Shown piece after piece: positions 45,805 to 55,913 of a DNA stretch of 64,000 nucleotides. The DNA is taken from positions 1 through 64,000 of the forward strand of contig DATDFQ010000043.1 of NCBI GenBank assembly GCA_036522515.1, read 5' to 3'. Under the pieces are notes generated by a model that saw only the letters and a program-made list of their open reading frames with translations, was not told the origin of the DNA and did not search any database. Position numbers and translations under genes: made by a program. Every line of letters starts with the position of its first letter. The first letter of the stretch is position 1. This DNA comes from Bacteroidota bacterium. GTDB lineage: Bacteria; Bacteroidota; Ignavibacteria; UBA10030; SZUA-254.

Positions 45805-48477
45805 ATGGTGGAAAAAACACAGTCACATAAGAAGATTTATCAAATCGCCAAAGAGATCAACATCTCGCACGAGACGTTGATCGAATACCTCACCCGGAAG
45901 GGACACACCGTCAAGAGCCACATGACGGCGGTGGATGACGCGATGATGCACGACATCCTGTCCCATTTCAAGAAAGATCGCGAGGTCGCGGAGAAGCACC
46001 AGCGGAAGATCCAGACGATCCGCGAAACCCGGAAAAAGGCGGAGGCAAAAGCCGCGCCTCCGGAGGCGGAAAGCCCCAAGCCGAAGATCGCGAAGAAGGC
46101 AAAAGCCGAGGAAGCCGAACAGGCCCAACCGCCCGTGAAGACGGCGCCGGTCGAAAAGACCCCCCATCCCGTCGAGGCCGCCGCCGAAGCACCGGGGGTG
46201 GAAGCGAAAACCGCCGCGCCGCCTCTTGCGGAGGAGCCGGTCGCGGAGCCCGTCGCAGGCGCGCACCCCCCCGCCGCAGAGCCCCCCGTCAAGGAGAAAA
46301 AAGGATCGGAGATTCTCGCCCGCCGCACGCCCAAGATGGGGCTCAAAATCAAGGGGATGCTCGATCTGGACGAGGTCAATCGCACGACCGCGATTCACGA
46401 GGGGACCGCCTCCACCGAGGCCAGCCGCGCCGCCGCATCGGAGGAAGAGCAGAAGAAAAAGAAAAAGAAAAAGAAACGGATCAGGGTCGCCGCGCCCGCC
46501 CCCGTTCCCGAAGAGACCGACGAGCTGCTCCGGAAGGCCAAGAAGAAAAAGAAGCTCCGGTACCAGGAGGTCAATAAAGTCGAGGTCGAGGAGGCCATCA
46601 AGCGCACGCTTGCCGAGATGGACGAGGCGAGCGTCGTGGTGCAGCGCGCCACGTTCAAGCGGAAGCGGAAGGAGAAGCGCGCGATGGAGGAACAGCAACG
46701 GCTCGAAGAAAAACAGAAGGAGCAATCGATCCTCCGGGTCACGGAGTTCGTCTCCGTCAATGAGCTCGCGAACCTGATGGGGGTGAACGCGGCCGACGTC
46801 ATCAAAAAGTGCATCGCACTCGGCCTCATGGTCTCCATCAACCAGCGCCTGGACAAGGATACGATCACGCTCGTGGCCGACGAGTTCGGGTACGAGGTGC
46901 GGTTCTTCTCGGAGATCACCGAAGATATCGTCCCCGAAACCCCCGACGAAGAATCCCAGCTCGAGACCCGGCCCCCCGTCGTCACCATCATGGGCCACGT
47001 CGACCACGGCAAGACGTCGCTGCTCGATTACATCCGGCGCAGCAACGTCGTCGCGGGCGAGGCAGGCGGGATCACCCAGCACATCGGCGCGTATATGGTG
47101 CAGGTGGACGGAAAAAAGAGCATCACGTTTCTCGATACCCCCGGTCACGAGGCCTTCACGGCGATGCGAGCGCGCGGCGCGCAGTTGACCGATATCGTCG
47201 TGCTTGTCGTGGCCGCCGACGACAACGTCATGCCGCAAACGATCGAAGCGATCAGTCACGCCCAGGCGGCAAACGTCCCGATCATCATCGCGGTGAACAA
47301 GGTCGACAAGCCGGATGCCAACCCGGAGCGGATCCGGCAGCAGCTCTCCGAGCACAACGTGCTGGTCGAGGAGTGGGGGGGCAAATACCAGTGCGTGGAC
47401 CTCTCGGCGCGTACCGGAAAGAATGTGGACCTGCTGCTGGAGAAGATCCTCCTCGAAGCGGATGTGCTCGATCTGAAGGCCAATCCCTCGGCGGCCGCCA
47501 GGGGCGTGGTGATCGAGGCGCAAGTCGACAAGGGAAAGGGGATCGTCACGACCGTTCTCGTGCAGAAAGGGATGTTGAAGATCGGCGATTCGTTCGTCGC
47601 CGGAATCCAGAGCGGAAAAGTCCGGGCGATGAGCGACGAGCGCGGCAGGCGCATCGAGGCGGCCAAGCCCTCGACGCCCGTCCAGGTTCTCGGGTTCGAC
47701 GGGGTTCCGCAGGCCGGGGATGGTTTCGCGGCCGTCGAAAGCGAGCGCGAGGCCCGCGAGATCAGCACCCGCCGGCAGACGTTGAAGCGGGAGCAGGACT
47801 TCCGTCTCGTCCGCAGCGTGACGCTCGACGATATCTCGAAAAAGATCCAGGACGGACAGATCAAGGAGTTGAACATGATCGTCAAGGGAGACGTGGACGG
47901 CTCGGTCGGCGCCCTCGCGGACTCCCTCATGAAAATCAGCCACGAAGAGGTGCGTGTCAACGTGATCCATCACGCGGTCGGCACGATTTCCGAATCCGAC
48001 GTGCTTCTGGCGGCTGCATCGGGCGCCGTCATCATCGGATTCCACGTCCGGCCCAATATGAACGCCCGCCGGCTGGCGGAGCAGGAAAACGTCGATATCC
48101 GGCTCTATAATATTATTTACGACGCCATCGAAGACGTCAAGAAGGCGCTTGAAGGCCTCCTTGCCCCGAGCAAGAACGAAGAAGTCACCGCCACGATCGA
48201 AATTCGCGAGGTCTTCAAGGTCCCGAAGCTGGGTGCGATCGGCGGATCCTACGTTCAGGAGGGGAAGATCACCAGGGGAAACAAAGTACGCTTGATCCGG
48301 GACGGGATCGTGGTTTACGACGGGGCCATCGCCTCCCTGAGACGTTTCAAGGACGACGTCCGGGAAGTCGAGGCGGGATTCGAGTGCGGAATCGGCCTGG
48401 AGAACTTCAACGACATCAAGGTCGGCGACATCATCGAAGCCTACAAGATCGTCGAAACCCTGAGAAAACTCGCTTAG
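45805..48477 (+). CDS. infB: Translation initiation factor IF-2
   Basis: This 890-residue GTPase delivers initiator tRNA. The N-terminal IF2_N domain ([21 protein letters not shown]) is followed by a long Lys/Ala/Pro/Glu-rich linker (about 70-280) and a second IF2_N ([16 protein letters not shown]). The G domain has G1 GHVDHGKTS near residue 397, DTPGHEA, and NKVDKPDA. Domains II to IV complete it. The start ATG at 45805 is 8 bp after nusA. Confidence 0.97.
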   Translation: MVEKTQSHKKIYQIAKEINISHETLIEYLTRKGHTVKSHMTAVDDAMMHDILSHFKKDREVAEKHQRKIQTIRETRKKAEAKAAPPEAESPKPKIAKKAKAEEAEQAQPPVKTAPVEKTPHPVEAAAEAPGVEAKTAAPPLAEEPVAEPVAGAHPPAAEPPVKEKKGSEILARRTPKMGLKIKGMLDLDEVNRTTAIHEGTASTEASRAAASEEEQKKKKKKKKRIRVAAPAPVPEETDELLRKAKKKKKLRYQEVNKVEVEEAIKRTLAEMDEASVVVQRATFKRKRKEKRAMEEQQRLEEKQKEQSILRVTEFVSVNELANLMGVNAADVIKKCIALGLMVSINQRLDKDTITLVADEFGYEVRFFSEITEDIVPETPDEESQLETRPPVVTIMGHVDHGKTSLLDYIRRSNVVAGEAGGITQHIGAYMVQVDGKKSITFLDTPGHEAFTAMRARGAQLTDIVVLVVAADDNVMPQTIEAISHAQAANVPIIIAVNKVDKPDANPERIRQQLSEHNVLVEEWGGKYQCVDLSARTGKNVDLLLEKILLEADVLDLKANPSAAARGVVIEAQVDKGKGIVTTVLVQKGMLKIGDSFVAGIQSGKVRAMSDERGRRIEAAKPSTPVQVLGFDGVPQAGDGFAAVESEREAREISTRRQTLKREQDFRLVRSVTLDDISKKIQDGQIKELNMIVKGDVDGSVGALADSLMKISHEEVRVNVIHHAVGTISESDVLLAAASGAVIIGFHVRPNMNARRLAEQENVDIRLYNIIYDAIEDVKKALEGLLAPSKNEEVTATIEIREVFKVPKLGAIGGSYVQEGKITRGNKVRLIRDGIVVYDGAIASLRRFKDDVREVEAGFECGIGLENFNDIKVGDIIEAYKIVETLRKLA

Positions 48478-48486
48478 GCCGCGCTT

Positions 48487-48837
48487 ATGTCGTTGCGGAC
48501 GGAACGCGTCGCCTCGCTGATCAAGGAAGAAGTGGGGATGTATTTTACGCGGGAATACCGCGACCCGTCCTACGGGTTCCTCACCGTGACGGAGGTGCAC
48601 ATGACCCCCGACCTCAAGATCGCGAAGATCTATGTCAGCGTGATGGGCAGTCCCGAGGTGAAGGCCCGCACCATGAAGATGCTTGAGGACCATAAGAGCG
48701 AGATCCGTTCGTTCATCGGGTCGCACATGAGATTGAAGTTCACGCCCTCGGTGCAATTTTTCGTGGATGAGACCCTCGACCGCGTCGAGCGGATCGAGAC
48801 TCTCATCAAGCAAATCCGCAAGGAGCCGGAGGAATAG
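48487..48837 (+). CDS. rbfA: Ribosome-binding factor A
   Basis: This 116-residue KH-like protein is needed for 16S rRNA 5'-end maturation and cold adaptation. It has RVASLIKEEVGMYF, LTVTEVHMTPDLKIAKIYVSV, and LKFTPSVQFFVDETLDRVERIETLI at the C-terminus. The gene directly precedes ribF; the truB gene often found between them is absent. Confidence 0.95.
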   Translation: MSLRTERVASLIKEEVGMYFTREYRDPSYGFLTVTEVHMTPDLKIAKIYVSVMGSPEVKARTMKMLEDHKSEIRSFIGSHMRLKFTPSVQFFVDETLDRVERIETLIKQIRKEPEE

Positions 48838-48848
48838 GGCCTGAAACG

Positions 48849-49793
48849 ATGATCGTCGCCCGCTCGCTCGGGGAACTCCCGGCGGTAAAACATTCTGTCG
48901 TCACGGTCGGGACGTTCGACGGGGTTCACGCGGGGCATCGCGCCATCCTGGGAGAGTTGACCGCGCGCGCGGCCGCATCCGGAGGGCGGAGCGTCGTCGT
49001 CACCTTTCACCCGCATCCGAGGACGGTCGTGGGGCGCGGGGATCCGGGCCAGCTCTCGACTCTCGAGGAGCGTCTGGATCAGATAGGGCGCCTCGGTATC
49101 GACGCCTGCCTTGTGCTCGAGTTCACATATGAGTTCTCGCGCCAGTCGTCCCGGGAGTTCTGCCTCCGGTACCTGATCAACGGGCTGGGGGTGCGGGAGA
49201 TCGTGATCGGATACGATCACATGTTCGGAAGAGACCGCGAGGCGGGCCTGCGGGAACTGCGCGACATGGGGACCGAATTCGGCTTCAGCGTCCGGGTGGT
49301 GGACCCCGTGTCGATCGAGGGGCGCATCGTCAGCAGCTCCCGGATCCGCGAACTTCTGCTCGAAGGGGACGTTGAACGCGCCGCGGCCTGCCTGGGAAGG
49401 CCCTACGCGCTCGCAGGGACCGTCGTACGAGGGGACGGACGCGGAGCGGCGATCGGGTTTCCGACCGCCAACATCCGCCCCGACAATGAGCAGAAGCTCA
49501 TTCCGGCGAACGGAGTCTATTTCGTCTCCGGCGATCTCGACGGCGAGCAGGCGTACGGGATGTCGAACATCGGCTTCAGGCCGACGTTTCAGACCGACCG
49601 GAAGCGGACGATCGAGGTGCACCTGTTCGAGCGGAGCGGGGACCTTTATGACAGGAAACTCAACATACTTTTTATGAATCGATTGCGGGGCGAAAAGAAA
49701 TTTGCGTCGGCCGACGAGCTGGTCCGGCAACTGACTGCGGACCGGGATGCGTGCCTGAAGCAGATCGCCGCGCACCAACTTCACTCATCTTGA
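48849..49793 (+). CDS. ribF: Bifunctional riboflavin kinase/FAD synthetase
   Basis: This 314-residue enzyme makes FMN and FAD. The N-terminal adenylyltransferase has GTFDGVHAGHRAIL (about residues 21-34), VTFHPHPRTV, the GYDHMFGRDR motif and SSSRIRELL. The C-terminal kinase (about 185-310) has GDGRGAAIGFPTANI with the PTAN motif. Confidence 0.96.
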   Translation: MIVARSLGELPAVKHSVVTVGTFDGVHAGHRAILGELTARAAASGGRSVVVTFHPHPRTVVGRGDPGQLSTLEERLDQIGRLGIDACLVLEFTYEFSRQSSREFCLRYLINGLGVREIVIGYDHMFGRDREAGLRELRDMGTEFGFSVRVVDPVSIEGRIVSSSRIRELLLEGDVERAAACLGRPYALAGTVVRGDGRGAAIGFPTANIRPDNEQKLIPANGVYFVSGDLDGEQAYGMSNIGFRPTFQTDRKRTIEVHLFERSGDLYDRKLNILFMNRLRGEKKFASADELVRQLTADRDACLKQIAAHQLHSS

Positions 49794-49808
49794 TCAAGGA
49801 GACAGCGT

Positions 49809-50078
49809 ATGCCGTTAACAAAAGAACAATCGCAGGAAATCATCAGGAAATACGGAAAGTCGCCCACCGACTCCGGCTCGCCGGAGGTGCAGGTCGCGCT
49901 TCTGACGACCCGGATTAACGATCTCTCGGGGCATTTCGGGCGGAATGTCAAGGACAACCATTCCCGGATGGGGCTCTTGAAGATGGTCGGCAAGCGCCGC
50001 AGGCTCCTCGAATACCTCCAACGCAAGAACGTGGACCGATACCGCAAGATCATCCAGGAGCTGGATCTGCGCAAGTAA
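49809..50078 (+). CDS. rpsO: 30S ribosomal protein S15
   Basis: This 89-residue protein binds the central domain of 16S rRNA. It has the [20 protein letters not shown] core and [20 protein letters not shown]. An AAGGAGAC ribosome-binding site precedes the ATG at 49809. The rpsO-pnp order is conserved across bacteria. Confidence 0.98.
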   Translation: MPLTKEQSQEIIRKYGKSPTDSGSPEVQVALLTTRINDLSGHFGRNVKDNHSRMGLLKMVGKRRRLLEYLQRKNVDRYRKIIQELDLRK

Positions 50079-50129
50079 CAACACCTCTGCGCTAAGCAGA
50101 ATTTGTTTCAACTCAACGAAAGTAAGTCA

Positions 50130-52391
50130 ATGGTAACGAAAAAGGAACTTGAGATCGGGGGACGAACCCTCTCTCTCGAAACGGGCAGGCTGGCCAAGCA
50201 GGCTGACGGGTCCGTGATGGTGCGCTACGGCGATTCGATGGTCCTCGCCACGGTCGTCGCGAACAAGGAACCGAAGCCGGGGCTCGATTATTTCCCGCTG
50301 CAGGTCGAATACCGGGAACGCACCGCCGCGGCAGGTAAGATCCCCGGAGGGTTTTTCAAGCGGGAGGCCCGTCCGTCCGAAAAGGAAATCCTCTCCTCCA
50401 GGCTGATCGACAGGCCCCTGCGCCCCATGTTCCCCGAGGACTTCAAGTGCGAGACGCAGATCATGCTCACCGTGCTCTCGTCGGACTTGGAGAACGACGC
50501 CGACATACTCGGGGCAGCCGGGGCGTCGGCCGCGCTCATGATCTCGGACATTCCGTTCGACGGCCCGGTGGCCGAAGTTCGGGTCGGGAGGATCGACGGA
50601 GCGTTTGTCATCAATCCGACCTTCCCGCAGCTGGTGAACAGCGACCTGGATGTGATCGTCGCCGGCACCAAGACCTCGATCGTCATGGTCGAAGGGGAAG
50701 CGAAGGAAATCTCGGAACACGACATGCTCGAGGCGTTGCGTTTCGCCCACGGGCACATCCAGCAGATCTGCGAGCTTCAGACCGCGCTCCGGCAGGAGGT
50801 CGGGAAGCCGAAACGGGACGTCGTGCAGCACCCTCTCAAGAAAGAACTGTACGAGAGCGTGGCGAAACTTGCCCGCGATGGGATCAAACAGCTCTGCCAA
50901 AAGCCCCTGATGAAGGAGGAGCGGAGCAAAGCCCACGCGGAGATGCGCCTTTCGACGCTCGAACAACTGAAGAAAAGCGTTGCGTCGATGAACCTGACGC
51001 TGACCGACCCGGAGAAGGAGCTTCTCCTGAGCAACCCCGGCCCCTTCGTGGACAGCAAGGCATCCCTCATCGGGGATATCCTCCACGATATCGAGTACGA
51101 GGAGATGCGCGATATGATCCTCTCCGCGGGAAAGAGGCTTGACGGAAGGGGGGTAACGGATATCCGCCCGATCACCGGCGAAGTCTCCGTTCTCCCCAGG
51201 ACTCACGGCTCCGCGCTCTTCACGCGCGGTGAAACGCAGAGCCTCGCCACAACCACGCTCGGAACCAAGTCGGACGAACAAATCCTGGACGGGCTCCTTC
51301 CGGAAACGACCAAACGGTTCATGCTCCACTACAATTTTCCTCCCTACTCGGTCGGCGAGGTGGGAAGGATCGGGTTTACCGGCAGGCGCGAGATCGGGCA
51401 CGGGAACCTGGCCGAGCGGTCGATCAAGAACATGTTGCCTCCCGAAAATGAATTCCCCTACACGGTCCGCATCGTGTCGGACATCCTTGAATCGAACGGG
51501 TCTTCCTCGATGGCGACCGTCTGCGCCGGTTCGCTCTCCCTTCTGGATGCCGGCGTCCCCCTGAAGAAATCCGTTGCGGGGATCGCCATGGGGCTGATCA
51601 AAGAAGGCCCCCGGACCGCGATCCTGAGCGACATTCTCGGCAACGAGGACCATCTGGGCGATATGGACTTCAAGGTGGCCGGGACCCGCGACGGGATCAC
51701 GGCGTTCCAGATGGACATCAAGATCCAGGGCATCTCGTTCGAAATCATACAACAGGCCCTGGCCCAGGCGAGGGAGGGGCGTCTCCATATTCTCGAAATC
51801 ATGGCGCAGACGCTCGCGGAACCGCGCGCGGACCTCTCCCAGTACGCGCCACGGCTCACCACGATCAAGATACCCGTCGACATGATCGGGAGCGTCATCG
51901 GTCCCGGCGGAAAAGTGATCCGCCAGATCGTGAAGGATACCGGCGCAGAGATCAACATCGAGGACGACGGAACCATCGTCATCGCGTCGGTCTCCGCGGA
52001 GGGGAGCAAGAAGGCCCTCGACATCATCAACAAGATCACGGAGATCCCGGAGGTCGGAAAGACCTATCACGGGAGGGTGACGCGCCTGATGGATTTCGGA
52101 GCCTTCGTGGAGTTCCTCCCGGGGAAGGAAGGGCTGGTACATATTTCCCACATGGACATGAAGCGGGTCGACAAGGTCTCCGACGTTCTGAACCAGGGGG
52201 ACGAGGTGGACGTCATGCTGATCAAGAAGGACGAGGAGGGCCGGTACAATCTCAGCCGGAAGGCGCTCATGCCGGGGTATGACGCCGAGGCGGAAGCGGT
52301 GCGCGACGCCGAACGGAAGAGAGAGCGTGGTGACCGGCGCGACGGCGGAAGGGATCGCCGCGGCGCTCCCCACCGGGATCACCGGCGCTGA
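50130..52391 (+). CDS. pnp: Polyribonucleotide nucleotidyltransferase (PNPase)
   Basis: This 753-residue 3'-5' phosphorolytic exoribonuclease has two RNase PH domains (about 10-140 and 320-540, with FMLHYNFPPYSVGEVGRIGFTGRREIGHG). A KH domain (MIGSVIGPGGKVIRQI, about 590) and an S1 domain (GKTYHGRVTRLMDFGAFVEFLPGKEGLVHIS) follow, then a short Arg/Asp-rich tail (ERKRERGDRRDGGRDRRG). ATG 50130 is used rather than the TTG at 50103. Confidence 0.97.
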   Translation: MVTKKELEIGGRTLSLETGRLAKQADGSVMVRYGDSMVLATVVANKEPKPGLDYFPLQVEYRERTAAAGKIPGGFFKREARPSEKEILSSRLIDRPLRPMFPEDFKCETQIMLTVLSSDLENDADILGAAGASAALMISDIPFDGPVAEVRVGRIDGAFVINPTFPQLVNSDLDVIVAGTKTSIVMVEGEAKEISEHDMLEALRFAHGHIQQICELQTALRQEVGKPKRDVVQHPLKKELYESVAKLARDGIKQLCQKPLMKEERSKAHAEMRLSTLEQLKKSVASMNLTLTDPEKELLLSNPGPFVDSKASLIGDILHDIEYEEMRDMILSAGKRLDGRGVTDIRPITGEVSVLPRTHGSALFTRGETQSLATTTLGTKSDEQILDGLLPETTKRFMLHYNFPPYSVGEVGRIGFTGRREIGHGNLAERSIKNMLPPENEFPYTVRIVSDILESNGSSSMATVCAGSLSLLDAGVPLKKSVAGIAMGLIKEGPRTAILSDILGNEDHLGDMDFKVAGTRDGITAFQMDIKIQGISFEIIQQALAQAREGRLHILEIMAQTLAEPRADLSQYAPRLTTIKIPVDMIGSVIGPGGKVIRQIVKDTGAEINIEDDGTIVIASVSAEGSKKALDIINKITEIPEVGKTYHGRVTRLMDFGAFVEFLPGKEGLVHISHMDMKRVDKVSDVLNQGDEVDVMLIKKDEEGRYNLSRKALMPGYDAEAEAVRDAERKRERGDRRDGGRDRRGAPHRDHRR

Positions 52392-52392
52392 T

Positions 52393-53964
52393 GTGCCTCC
52401 GGCGCACAACGTACTGCTGATTATTCTCGACGGGTTCGGGCTCGGAGAGAATCCGGAGGTTGACGCGATCGCCCGGGCGAAGAAGCCGTTCATCGATTCG
52501 CTCCTGAAGAGCTATCCCTGGACTGCGATCAACGCGTCCAACGAGGACGTGGGGCTCCCGGCGGGGCAGATGGGGAACTCCGAGGTAGGGCACATGAATA
52601 TCGGCGCGGGCCGGGTCGTCTATCAGGAGATCACCCGGATTAACCGTTCGATCCGGATGGGCGACTTCTTCGGGAAGCCGGCCTTTCTCGGCGCGATGGA
52701 GAATGTGAAGCGCCGCGGCTCCGCGCTCCACCTGATCGGCCTCCTTTCGGACGGGGGCGTCCACAGCCACAACTCGCATCTCTACGCCCTCCTCGAGCTC
52801 GCCCGCCGGCAGGGCCTCCAACAGGTCTTCGTTCACGCCATTCTGGACGGCCGCGATACCCCTCCCGAATCGGGAGCAGCCTTTCTCTCCGAGCTCCGGC
52901 AAAAGATGGCCGGGCTGGGAGTCGGTGAAACCGCCACCGTCATGGGACGCTATTACGGGATGGACCGGGATAACCGCTGGGACCGGACGGAAAAAGCGTA
53001 CCGGGCCATGACGGAGGGGCTGGGCAGCCGCGCCCCGGATGCGGAGGCCGCGGTAAGGGAGTCATACAGGCAGGGTCTTGCCGACGAATTCGTCCTTCCG
53101 ATCGTTCTTGAAAAGGGGGGGAGCCCCGCGGGCCCGATCCGCGACGGTGACTCCGCCATCTTCTTCAATTTCAGAACCGACCGCCCGCGCCAGCTTACCA
53201 GGGCATTCATCGAAGAGGGATTCGACAAGTTTTCCCGCAAAAAGCTCGACCTCTACTTCGCTACCATGACGCAGTATGAGGACGATTTCAAATGTCCTGT
53301 CGCTTTTCCCCCCGCCTTCCTCACCCATACGCTCGGAGAGATTATCTCGGAGGCGGGATTGAAACAGCTTCACCTCGCCGAGACGGAAAAATACGCACAC
53401 GTCACATTCTTCTTCAACGGAGGCCGTGAGACCCCCTTTCCCGGCGAAGACCGGATCATGATTCCTTCGGCCAGGGGCGTGGCGACGTATGACCAGAAGC
53501 CGGAGATGAGCGCGTACGGCATCACCGAAAAAGCCGTCGAGGCAATCGCCGGCGAACGCTATCCGTTCATCATCATGAACTATGCCAACACCGACATGGT
53601 GGGGCATTCCGGGAAGATGGAGCCGACGATCAAGGCGGTCGAAGTAGTCGACGCTTGTCTCGGCAAAGTGATCCCCGCCGCGCTCTTAAACGATTATGTC
53701 ACGATCGTGACCTCCGACCATGGAAACGCGGACAAAATGTCCGATCAGGAGGGAAATCCCTTCACTGCACACACCACAAACCGGGTGCCGTTGATCCTGA
53801 TCGGGGGATCCGTTCCCGGCGGACTTCGGGAAGGGGGAAGGCTTGCCGATATCGCTCCCACGATACTCGAAATCATGCAATTCCCCATCCCTGCAGAGAT
53901 GGATGGCGTCTCGCTTCTGAGACGAACAGCGGCCGTTCCGGAGCCCTCCGCGATCAAGCCCTGA
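52393..53964 (+). CDS. gpmI: 2,3-bisphosphoglycerate-independent phosphoglycerate mutase
   Basis: This 523-residue glycolytic/gluconeogenic enzyme has LLIILDGFG with metal-ligand D13, the catalytic S63 in GNSEVGHMNIGAGR, HAILDGRDTPP, MGRYYGMDRDNRW, FFNFRTDRPRQL and C-terminal metal residues in NYANTDMVGHSG and TSDHGNADKM. The start is GTG 52393, 1 bp after the pnp stop; a longer frame overlaps pnp. Confidence 0.95.
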   Translation: MPPAHNVLLIILDGFGLGENPEVDAIARAKKPFIDSLLKSYPWTAINASNEDVGLPAGQMGNSEVGHMNIGAGRVVYQEITRINRSIRMGDFFGKPAFLGAMENVKRRGSALHLIGLLSDGGVHSHNSHLYALLELARRQGLQQVFVHAILDGRDTPPESGAAFLSELRQKMAGLGVGETATVMGRYYGMDRDNRWDRTEKAYRAMTEGLGSRAPDAEAAVRESYRQGLADEFVLPIVLEKGGSPAGPIRDGDSAIFFNFRTDRPRQLTRAFIEEGFDKFSRKKLDLYFATMTQYEDDFKCPVAFPPAFLTHTLGEIISEAGLKQLHLAETEKYAHVTFFFNGGRETPFPGEDRIMIPSARGVATYDQKPEMSAYGITEKAVEAIAGERYPFIIMNYANTDMVGHSGKMEPTIKAVEVVDACLGKVIPAALLNDYVTIVTSDHGNADKMSDQEGNPFTAHTTNRVPLILIGGSVPGGLREGGRLADIAPTILEIMQFPIPAEMDGVSLLRRTAAVPEPSAIKP

Positions 53965-54113
53965 AGCAGGAGGATCCTCCCGGTGCCGCGACAGGGAAGC
54001 CGCTGCCGGGGGCTATCAGCCGGATACTCGATCTCTTCCGCGCCGATGTGACGTATCGTCTCAAAGAGCCGAAGGGATGGTTCTTCACGTTGAGCGTGGC
54101 GACGGTGTTCTGA
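53961..54113 (+). other. Possible coding fragment, unrecognised
   Basis: In a frame different from gpmI, an open stretch of about 50 codons with strong G/C third positions ends at TGA 54113. It reads in part ISRILDLFRADVTYRLKEPKG and WFFTLSVATVF. No ATG, GTG or TTG with a good context opens it. It could be the remains of a gene truncated near the family A repeat at 54141, or chance. Confidence 0.25.
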
Positions 54114-54140
54114 ACGGGGAATCGGTGGGCGCAACCTTGA

Positions 54141-54175
54141 CGCAGCCTAAAGGCTGCGGCTACCGGCTGCGGCTA
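54141..54175. repeat. REP-like unit (family A) reaching into the bshC stop codon
   Basis: CGCAGCCTAAAGGCTGCGGCTACCG (54141-54165) is a full unit in inverted orientation. It is followed by a partial second copy, GCTGCGGCTAC, that contains the bshC stop codon (CTA on the plus strand at 54173-54175). Confidence 0.7.
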
Positions 54176-55822
54176 CACGCTGAGGACCTGGTGCTTGAAG
54201 CGGTCGATCTCGATATCAGAGGTGAGTCGCTTGATGAACTCGGGGCCGTACTTGTTCATGAAATAGGTGAAGTTCAGGACGCGCTCCTGCAACATCGCAT
54301 TGGGTGTGATGCTCTGGGATACTTTCCGCACCTGCCGGAGGGCGATTTCGTGTTTGCGTTCCTGCGCCTCCACGACCTTCTCCTTCAGAAGGAGGAGGTG
54401 GGACTCCGTTTTCGACCGGGTCGTTTCCAGGGGGCCCATGAGCGTTGAATCGATATAGTTCAAACCGTACTTCATCTCCGCCATCAGTTCGTTCGACCGC
54501 CTGACGGCATCGTCAAACATCTCTTCAATTTTCACCTCGGAGATCAGTTCGACGACCTTCCTGGTCACGCGCTCCGAATCGCCGAAGAATTCAAGCAATT
54601 CCAGCTGGTACTTCTCCAGGATCCGTTCGAACTTTTGCTCGTAAATCGTGACGCTCGCGCGCGGATAGATGATCGGCATGGTCATGCCGAAATGCGCATA
54701 GACGGTTTTAAGTTGCGCGAAATAGGCGATCTCTGCCGGTCCCCCCACGTAGGCGAGGGTGGGAAGGAGGGTGTCCTGACAGATCGGGCGCAACGCGACA
54801 TTGGGACTGAGGAGTTCGGGTGTCTGGTTCACGATGTTCAGAAGTTCATCCCGCTGAAAATACTGCCGGATCCCCCGGAGTCCGAACTCTTTTTCGCGGG
54901 GCTCGATGAAATACCTCCCCCCCTTGAAAAACATGAAGAGGTTCATCGCCTTTGTCTTGATCTGGGCGTGGTAGCGCCCCTCCAGCTCCGCGCTTCTCTG
55001 GATGATCAGCTGCGAGACTCTGGGATACTCTTCGATCTCTTTCAGGAAAATGGGCTTCAGGAGCTGCTTCAGCCGGCGGTCGTTGGAGGAGATAAACACG
55101 AGGCCGGAACCCTCGAACAACCCGTTCATGAGCCGTGCGAACGCGCTGGTGAACGTCGAGGCGGGCGCGTACGCCTGCTTCAGAATGGAAAAAAGGGGTT
55201 CCTTGAATTCCGAGTTCGGGAGGGTCTTCTGGAGTCGATCGAAGAATTGGTCGAGCGAACCGTCGAATTCGATGTCGCCGACCGCCCCGGCGTTCTTTTG
55301 CGCCGGTTTTCCCTTGACGGGGTAATCGATCTCCACCGGTGAGTGGTCGCCGTTCAACACCGATACCGAATTGACCTCTTCCAGATCATGGTCCTCGCCC
55401 TCGAGCCAGAAGACCGGGACGAATTTATAATCGGAAAACGTTGCCGATAATTGTTCCGCCAGCCGCAGGGCCGTGATCGTCTTGTAGACCGTATAAAGGG
55501 GACCTCCGAGGATGCCGACCTGTTGCCCCGTGACAATCGCAAATGTTTTGGAATCCCTCAGGAGGCCTATGTTTTCGAGGGTTTTTTCGCTGGCACCGAT
55601 TTGCCGGTTTTGATCGAGGAGAATATCCGCGACCTCGCTCCGGTGTTTCGCCTGCCCCCCGAGAAGTTCGGCGTGCTTCGGAAAGTTGTGAATAAAGTGA
55701 AAGTCGGCTTCGAAGAAGGACCGGACCTTGGGGAACTCGTTAACGTAATCGCCGAAGAGTTTAGAGAAGCCCCCCTCCGAATGGGGGAGAGCACCAAAGT
55801 CGATCCACTGTGATTCGCTCAT
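54173..55822 (-). CDS. bshC: Putative bacillithiol biosynthesis cysteine-adding enzyme BshC
   Basis: This 549-residue protein matches the BshC family, which joins Cys to GlcN-malate in the last step of bacillithiol synthesis. Visible features are VTGQQVGILGGPLYTVYKTITALRLAEQL, VFWLEGEDHDLEEVN, GLVFISSNDRRLK, LRPICQDTLLPTLAYVGGPAEIAYFAQL and a long C-terminal coiled coil. bshA and bshB are not in the window. The stop codon falls inside an intergenic-repeat copy, so the last residues may differ from relatives. Confidence 0.93.
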   Translation of the reverse strand: MSESQWIDFGALPHSEGGFSKLFGDYVNEFPKVRSFFEADFHFIHNFPKHAELLGGQAKHRSEVADILLDQNRQIGASEKTLENIGLLRDSKTFAIVTGQQVGILGGPLYTVYKTITALRLAEQLSATFSDYKFVPVFWLEGEDHDLEEVNSVSVLNGDHSPVEIDYPVKGKPAQKNAGAVGDIEFDGSLDQFFDRLQKTLPNSEFKEPLFSILKQAYAPASTFTSAFARLMNGLFEGSGLVFISSNDRRLKQLLKPIFLKEIEEYPRVSQLIIQRSAELEGRYHAQIKTKAMNLFMFFKGGRYFIEPREKEFGLRGIRQYFQRDELLNIVNQTPELLSPNVALRPICQDTLLPTLAYVGGPAEIAYFAQLKTVYAHFGMTMPIIYPRASVTIYEQKFERILEKYQLELLEFFGDSERVTRKVVELISEVKIEEMFDDAVRRSNELMAEMKYGLNYIDSTLMGPLETTRSKTESHLLLLKEKVVEAQERKHEIALRQVRKVSQSITPNAMLQERVLNFTYFMNKYGPEFIKRLTSDIEIDRFKHQVLSV

Positions 55823-55854
55823 GCCTGGGGGAAAGGTGGTGGAGAATTGTGCGA

Positions 55855-55883
55855 AATATACTCTTTCACCGAGAGAGAAGCAA
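55855..55883 (-). promoter_or_regulatory. Promoter of bshC
   Basis: The minus strand reads TTGCTT (55883-55878), a 17-bp spacer and TATATT (55860-55855), about 33 bp before the ATG at 55822. Confidence 0.55.
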
Positions 55884-55913
55884 ACAGGAGAGAATTGAGG
55901 TAACGCCCCAATT

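Noticed and set aside
45823..48813. A 996-codon open frame antisense to infB and rbfA
   Set aside because: It mirrors real genes with strong G/C third positions, its protein has a skewed Asp/Arg/His/Leu composition with no domains, and infB on the other strand is certain.
50127..52493. A 788-codon open frame antisense to pnp
   Set aside because: Same kind of high-GC shadow; the PNPase on the plus strand has every expected domain.
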